Assembly (NCBI GenBank): GCA_025642065.1
Contig: JAODUP010000054.1
Span: 1,043,501 to 1,107,500, forward strand
Direction of reading: 5' to 3'
DNA from: Paralvinella palmiformis
Taxonomy: Eukaryota > Annelida > Polychaeta > Terebellida > Alvinellidae
DNA: 64,000 bases
Position 1 is the first letter of the stretch. Every line of letters starts with the position of its first letter. The translations under genes were made by a program, and so were the position numbers. The notes under the pieces are model-generated. The model did no database searches. It had not been told where the DNA came from and saw only the letters and a program-made list of their open reading frames with translations. Of the stretch, positions 57,955-64,000 are shown in pieces.

Positions 57955-59670
57955 GTTCTAAACTATATTTGAGCCTTTTTCTGTATTTCAGTAAATTACT
58001 TGTAATGGAAAGAGACAAAGATTGTATCCAGTTTTATGGCCTTCTTGCATACTGGTGTCAATTTGATTCCTCTGTTAAGTATTTTCTAATTGTGAATAAT
58101 AATAATTTAGCGGAAGATTAAACTGACAATCATAAATCGTTATGAACCGACTACAAATATAATCCAGTCAATAAAGTGTGACACAAAACCTTTATGTTTT
58201 TAAGTCTAACATACCTGGTAATTAAAATGCATTCTTGTTGCGAATAGACAATACAAGAAACGGCAATCCTGTGGCAAACTACATCAGATTTTAATTGCTA
58301 ACGTAAAAGTTTGATAATATCAGATTAGAAACTGTACAAAACACGGCTAAAGGAAAGTCAGTCCAATCGATATATACTGTATTTATAAATTGCAAAATAA
58401 CTGCAATTATTATTATTTTTATTGGCGCCAACATCAATTTGTCTATTTGTATGTCTATATATGTTACTCTATCTGTTGACTTATCCGTTTGGATCATTAG
58501 TTGTCTGCTCATCTTCACGGATTACACACTTTTAGAATCTGCCAATCAGATCGGATGACCCCCCCCCGTGCCAGTGGCATATATTATCACTAACAATGCC
58601 ACAAAACACATAACCTCTCTACAAATACTCTAACGATTTCTGAAGTGATCTCAGGATCCGTCATGAAAAGTTCACATCCAGACTGACGTCCAGTCGTCTG
58701 ATATAACGGTACAAATCCTGACGGAGGTCAAGTGTGCCATTAATAATAAGAGAGCAACACATATCCATCACAAAAGAAACCGTTGGGGAACCGAAGGAAA
58801 GATGGCTTCTGTCAAGCCATTCATTAATTCTTAAGTTATGGATCACGTGACGTAATCCTTATCGTCAATACCGAGTTTATTTTAGTAGTCACGTGATACG
58901 GTGCTAACCAGAAGTACGATGTTTATCAACATTGTTCTCAGCTCACCGATGATTTTCTCTCGTTCTCTCGTTATTCCGCTTCTTCGTTCATTGCGAGTAG
59001 GAGACGGCCGGGCATGCGCATATGTTGATCACATGATTACAAGATAGCAATGACGCTGTAGTTTGGCGATCATTTTGATCCACACGTCAAGGAGTTTCTA
59101 AAGCTTATCAGGTGAAATCAAAGATGAAACACTCTTCTTAGTTTTCTTAGTTTTATTACTAGCGATGTTTGGAGTTGAACTCCGCTACTAGAGAGCCATA
59201 GACCATCATTCTATGATAATGGCTGGGTATTGATTTTTATAGGCAGAATCTGTTCCTGTACCGGTAATAACTCTACGTTTTCTGAAAACTAAAGACTTTA
59301 GCCATTTTGTACTAAATAAGACACAGCAATAAATGGAAATAACTACTGTTGAAGTGGATCAGTGTTAAGGTAATACATATAAATATATGATACCTTTAAT
59401 AAGACCACCGGGAAGGTGACATGATAGATGACAGGAGATTTATGTGTAGAGTAGTCTTATTGGAGTACTCTGTGGTCACTTGGAAATGTTGAGAGTATCA
59501 CGTAATGTCGGCATACGTCACTGGGACACTACATGGCAGGCTCGTCTGTATTGTTGTTGTTGTAACAATAAATCTACTTCAACTGTAACTCAGACAACGC
59601 GGTTAATTAAAGGATTGCTACGCACTCAGTTCAACGAAATAGAACAGAAGAAAAAGGCATAAGAAGAAAG
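57955..59670. other. No gene recognised
   Basis: Short ORFs only. A poly-C run lies at 58560 and TCACGTGA palindromes at 58843-58850 and 58889-58896. Confidence 0.4.
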
Positions 59671-59673
59671 AGG

Positions 59674-59719
<46 letters not shown>
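59674..59719. repeat. (TA)n microsatellite
   Basis: About 23 TA units. Confidence 0.97.
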
Positions 59720-60539
59720 TTTTACAGAAATAGACCAACCTTTGTACACCGACCCTACATAAAATCGTAATAAACATTCATATAAGTTACCCGTTAGTTT
59801 AAGCAATGTACGCACCAAAGGTCAAAGGTCTTGAATATTTAACCAAATCAGGGAAGAATTGTATCTTCTGGTTGACACTTAACAATTAAAGACGTCTTTT
59901 TCCGCAATATCCCACAACCATTGTGTGTCATTCTATCGAGGAAAGCCAACGTTGGAACCCACATTTTTATTAAATACAGACTTGACCATGCTATACGTCA
60001 GTTGTAAAACATTCTACAGCAGAAACCAATGCTATCAGCTACAAAAGATGGGGAGTGGAGCGTCAACTATCTTGCTAGAATATTACCATCGACTACAACC
60101 GAGTCAGATAAGGCTGATCCGGCTTCTGGGTACACGAATTTCCAATTTGTTCGCAAAATCTGGTTACTAGTAAATGTTCTTCGACTGTAAGACAATCGTC
60201 TGTTATGCCACTTTATTTTCGCGTACTATTTCTTGGCAAGGAAGCTAGGATCTCATCCGCGTACGGCCCTTCGTGTTATCTTTTGTCACTTCACTCGAGC
60301 AAACGAAATTCTCGGGCAACAGATGTGATTCATAATGCTTTTGGCGTTGGTCAGGTGGTTCACTCGTCATTGTTAAACTCTGATTTATTCGCCTAGCAAA
60401 CGCAAAGTTTCGGTCTAAATGCCAAAAGATCAGTTTGTATCCATACCACGTCCTCACGATATCCACAACATCGTGATTATGGCACGAGTCTGGTAGTTTG
60501 AAGGATACATTTGTTATTGGTTAGTTCTCTGGCATTTAG

Positions 60540-60700
60540 AGAATTATCATAGTTATCATGATGATGATGGTGATGACGACGATGAAGATGATCTTGATGA
60601 TGATGATGATCATCATCATCATCGTCATCATCCGAGTAGCCATCTTCAGCATCACCGTCACCGTCACCAACACTACCATCACTACAATCACCATAATTAT
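60540..60700. repeat. (GAT)n/(ATC)n trinucleotide repeat with a palindromic centre
   Basis: GAT units pass into ATC units at 60597-60627, giving a near-perfect inverted repeat. ORFs rich in Asp/His are its translation. Confidence 0.95.
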
Positions 60701-60949
60701 CATAATTTTTTGTCATCCATAATAGCACCACTACGGCAATTACTAAAAGTGGTAGCAATAGTAACTGCAGCAGCAACAGTTCTTAATCTATAGTCAATGG
60801 GGGAAAAGCTAAGCTGAGTTATGACTTTGTTATATCTATATATTATAGGAGACAATGTTCTGGTATGTTCTTTATCGTGTTCCAACCTTGTCTAATTTAC
60901 AACATAATTATCCTCCCATGTATTATTGGCAACCGCGATAGGTAGCAAT

Positions 60950-61310
60950 CATCTCCCAGAATACTCATTATACGTACGAATGTTTTGTGCTTGCTTCATT
61001 CAGCGAGGCTAACTGGCACCCTGTAGAAATCAAGTCCCCTTTCGTGTCTGAGCTACAATCGTAACCCGTTGCCCTTCGCCTTCCTATAAGTATGTGACAA
61101 GTCACGGCCATAGATCGATTGGCCACAGCTCACCGTCCCACTGACATGTACTTCCCCAGGAAATCGGTCAACACGTTGAGGCTTTCAACGGCGATAATGT
61201 CCGTCAAACATCATTAATCGGCGGGATTTCGGCACTGTGTATGACACATACCAATCGGATTATATGAAAAACAAACCCATAAGCAGAAATGTCGACAGGA
61301 GCATTGCAAA
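60950..61310. promoter_or_regulatory. Non-repetitive CpG-containing island
   Basis: Balanced composition, no credible ORF, and words such as CATAGATCGATTGGCC, GTGACAAGTCACGG and CATCATTAATCGGCGGG. It is regulatory-like by appearance only. Confidence 0.3.
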
Positions 61311-61319
61311 TGGCTGCTC

Positions 61320-62900
61320 AGTCGGGCATGCTAAATGTTTAGCGGTGTGATATTATTCTCTTTTATATTTATTAAAGATCTTCAACGGCTAAATGATGAA
61401 TAAACAATTTCTTTATTTGACGATGTATGTGAAAAGATACGTACAAGTAAGATTATGTGATGTAAATTTTACAAACGTTTGATAGCTTATCATATTAAAT
61501 AGATGCCACGTTTGTTGATACCCTGGTATGTGAAGTTATAATCCTGTCTCCGCCAGAACCTGTCAGCAGCAAGAATTATTCAAATGAAATTTATGCCAAA
61601 TTCCCACGAGTGTATTTGTTATCGGAAAGAAAATATATTCATTGTAGTCAGATAATGGTAAGTAAAGGTTTGTTTCGTGATTTTGATCTTCTTTGATAAA
61701 TATGTACAATGAAACTCCATATTTAAAAATTTGTTCAGTATTCTTTGGCTTTTCTTGATTTTTATATTTAATAATGTTTGCTATTCAAGTGTAGAATTGT
61801 TTTTTTAATTTACCAGCATAATGTGCCATAACATATTTAATCAATTTAAATCGTTTTTATTTTACAATTTTCAGAAGCCTTAAGAATACTTTTACATTTC
61901 TCATGTTAGTGTTAATAGAAATAGTATTTCACATCGTTTTTAAAAACACAATCTAAGTTGATTTCTAGTGCACATTGATCAACTTATCAACAACTATATA
62001 TACCATTAAACAATCCAGGTCATATGTGGGCGTAGATTTAACACACATTTCATTACTTCTAATCGTGGTCAATTCTGTTCGCTTTCAGTAATTCAGAGTT
62101 ACCCCAAATCTGGAGATTCTGCTTTATGATTCCTTGGAGAACTCCAAAGCCAAATAACATTATACATCTGGTGTTCCCTTACTGACGTCATACTGACATC
62201 TAGTGTTTTCGACCTGGTGTAGATGTTCCAACAAATCACTACAGAATCGAACAATAACCCTTAAGATGGTACATACCTAGCGACATATCACGTCTGACCT
62301 AGAACATAATGACTCTTGTAACAGGGAATAAAACAGATTGAATGTTCGTAGAAAGAATGTTTATAAGAAGTGTTTGTCTACGTAATGGTTCTTACTTCAC
62401 TTCTTAGGTTAGGAATAGCACGTGAGAGTTTGGAAGATGGAAATCAATGGAAATGGCGAGAGGATGCTTACCAGGAGGCACTTTACATTGAATTTGAATA
62501 TTGCTCTCCAATACTCATCCATAGCGATTATGTGAAAATAATACGTTCACCACACAGCAAATGAATGCATAAATGATTTTGATGACATACTTTTTATGTC
62601 AACAAGAATTACTTATGTTTCGTTTACCGACTCGTAGCCAGGAATTAGTACTCTGCATCATCAAGATATGCCACACCGGAAGTTATTACACCTTCCGTGG
62701 TGTATGGATATTTCTCTTATTCTACTAATACACAACTTGATGCCGGAATGAGCACTTCAAGCTGTCCAAATAGTTTTATAACTATCTCTCCTCTCTATAA
62801 GATATTTAAATTTTATTCCATGAGAAGTAATGCGGTGATATTGTCCTCTTGATGGCGTACTCTAAACTTGCACAACCTTCAAACGACACCAAGGTGAAAT
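61320..62900. other. AT-rich stretch, no gene recognised
   Basis: The 64-aa ORF at 62370-62564 has no recognised features. Nothing else is seen. Confidence 0.4.
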
Positions 62901-62908
62901 CATACAAC

Positions 62909-62911
62909 GAA

Positions 62912-62955
<44 letters not shown>

Positions 62956-62985
62956 ACGTGTGTGTGTGTATGTGTGTGTGTGTCC
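62909..62985. repeat. (TA)n-(TG)n compound microsatellite
   Basis: TA units followed by TG units with a few interruptions. Confidence 0.95.
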
Positions 62986-63573
62986 ATTTATCATTGTATG
63001 CCCATTCACGAGAAGTTATTCTGGTTATTTATCTAAAGTCATACAATACTAACATATATGTACAGTCATAACTAGGTGAGGCTAACACCAGAGAGTTTTC
63101 ACATTTCATAAACAAACAAAAAGTTCCTCTTAATCGTGTAAAGGTCATTTCTTATTGGTGACGATGTATTCATAGAACACTAACTGTTAAACAGCTAACT
63201 GTTATATTCTGGAAGAGAAAGCGGTAATTTGCCTAAATGATGTAGACTTATTATAGAGAAATGTAAGGTGTCAGTGTCACATGAGACATTATGTGTCAAT
63301 GTACGGAACTGACTCTCCATCATCAACGTTATTAGATCATAGCTCAATGGGTTAACTTAATACTATCACCAATATCATGAGGTACTATACCGATAACTTG
63401 TTATATAGATGTTGTCAAAGAGAATCATTTATAGAAATCAGATTAAAAACGAAACAGAGACCATTCTATGAAGTTTTAATTAATGACGTAGGGTGGAATA
63501 TGAGGGTATTTTTTGGATATGTCATTCTTAACCAGATGTTTACATCAAAGGTTTGTTTCGTTAGTCGACAAAG

Positions 63574-63634
63574 ATCTTTATAAAATACTAGAATGATAGA
63601 ATCTTTATAAAATACTAGAATGATAGAATCTTTA
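63574..63634. repeat. 27-bp tandem repeat, 2.3 copies
   Basis: The unit ATCTTTATAAAATACTAGAA plus TGATAGA is repeated exactly at 63574 and 63601; a third copy is cut after 7 bases. Confidence 0.97.
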
Positions 63635-63844
63635 AGTCACTGAAATAACATAAAACACTAGTTCAGAAGTAGTACTATTAAAATAAAATGGATAAATTGT
63701 AATGGAATATTGTATAACTTGTCTAAGAACTTAGATTATCTTATATTATAGGATATAGAGGTATAGTTGAGTACTAGTATATTGTGATATATGTTTACTT
63801 GCAAAACTAAAGTTATTCGGGATCAGTTATTTAATGTTAAATTA

Positions 63845-64000
63845 AATTATTATTATCATTGTTGTTATTGTTGTTGTTCTTGTTGGGATTTATTTGGCTG
63901 TGTCATTGAAAAATATCCGGATTTGCTTTTTCTAATAATAATAGTAATAGTAGTAGAATCAGTAGCAGTAAAAGCCCAGTAGTAGTAGTAGTAGTAGTAC
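63845..64000. repeat. Imperfect trinucleotide repeats at the window end
   Basis: TTG/TTA-rich triplets, then (AGT)n-type units that run to the last base. Confidence 0.85.

Overview
The window is nuclear DNA of an intron-rich, AT-rich animal. Exons of 12 to 213 bp are separated by introns of 0.1 to 3 kb with GT..AG borders. TA, CA, GT and CT microsatellites are frequent, and there are many non-LTR retrotransposons, DNA transposons and tRNA-derived SINEs. No bacterial, plasmid or viral organisation is present. The mixture of repeats suggests an invertebrate, plausibly a mollusc or another lophotrochozoan; this is inference, not proof.

Region 1 (about 1.2-13.3 kb, minus strand) holds the only ordinary cellular gene I can assemble. 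Fourteen exons encode the first 473 residues of an ORP1-like oxysterol-binding protein (OSBPL1A family). They cover ankyrin repeats, a PH domain, an acidic linker and a helical segment. All joins keep the reading frame, including a 12-nt microexon. The lipid-binding ORD domain must lie beyond position 1. The 5' end of the mRNA lies above 13.31 kb, because an acceptor site sits 5 nt before the ATG. The introns carry a TA-flanked inverted-repeat element, a Tigger-like element and tandem repeats.

Region 2 (about 13.3-33 kb) is a transposon graveyard. It contains at least five kinds of LINE, two MULE or hAT transposase remnants, two SINE families and several inverted-repeat elements. The clearest stratigraphy is at 22.6-27.75 kb, where an L2/CR1-like LINE and a SINE both lie inside an older LINE. 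At 20.3-22.56 kb another LINE is split by a hAT-type element with a target duplication.

Region 3 (about 33-43 kb) is mostly featureless AT-rich DNA. It also holds a degraded gene of a repetitive protein family that I cannot name (35.9-37.0 kb), a Tc1/mariner-like relic (39.2-39.85 kb) and SINE copies.

Region 4 (about 43-64 kb) looks different. Transposons are fewer, and several GC-richer, CpG-containing islands without convincing ORFs appear near 43.3-44.0, 45.7-46.3, 50.1-50.6, 53.0-53.6, 54.75-55.9 and 60.95-61.3 kb. They carry promoter-like and enhancer-like motifs: ETS, YY1, CACGTG, TCTCGCGAGA and homeodomain-type sites. This part could be regulatory DNA for a gene outside the window. 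LINE, MULE, hAT and SINE remnants and long microsatellites interrupt it.

Most long ORFs in the window are shadows of transposon coding sequence or translated microsatellites. No CRISPR array, rRNA gene, operon or convincing functional tRNA gene was seen.
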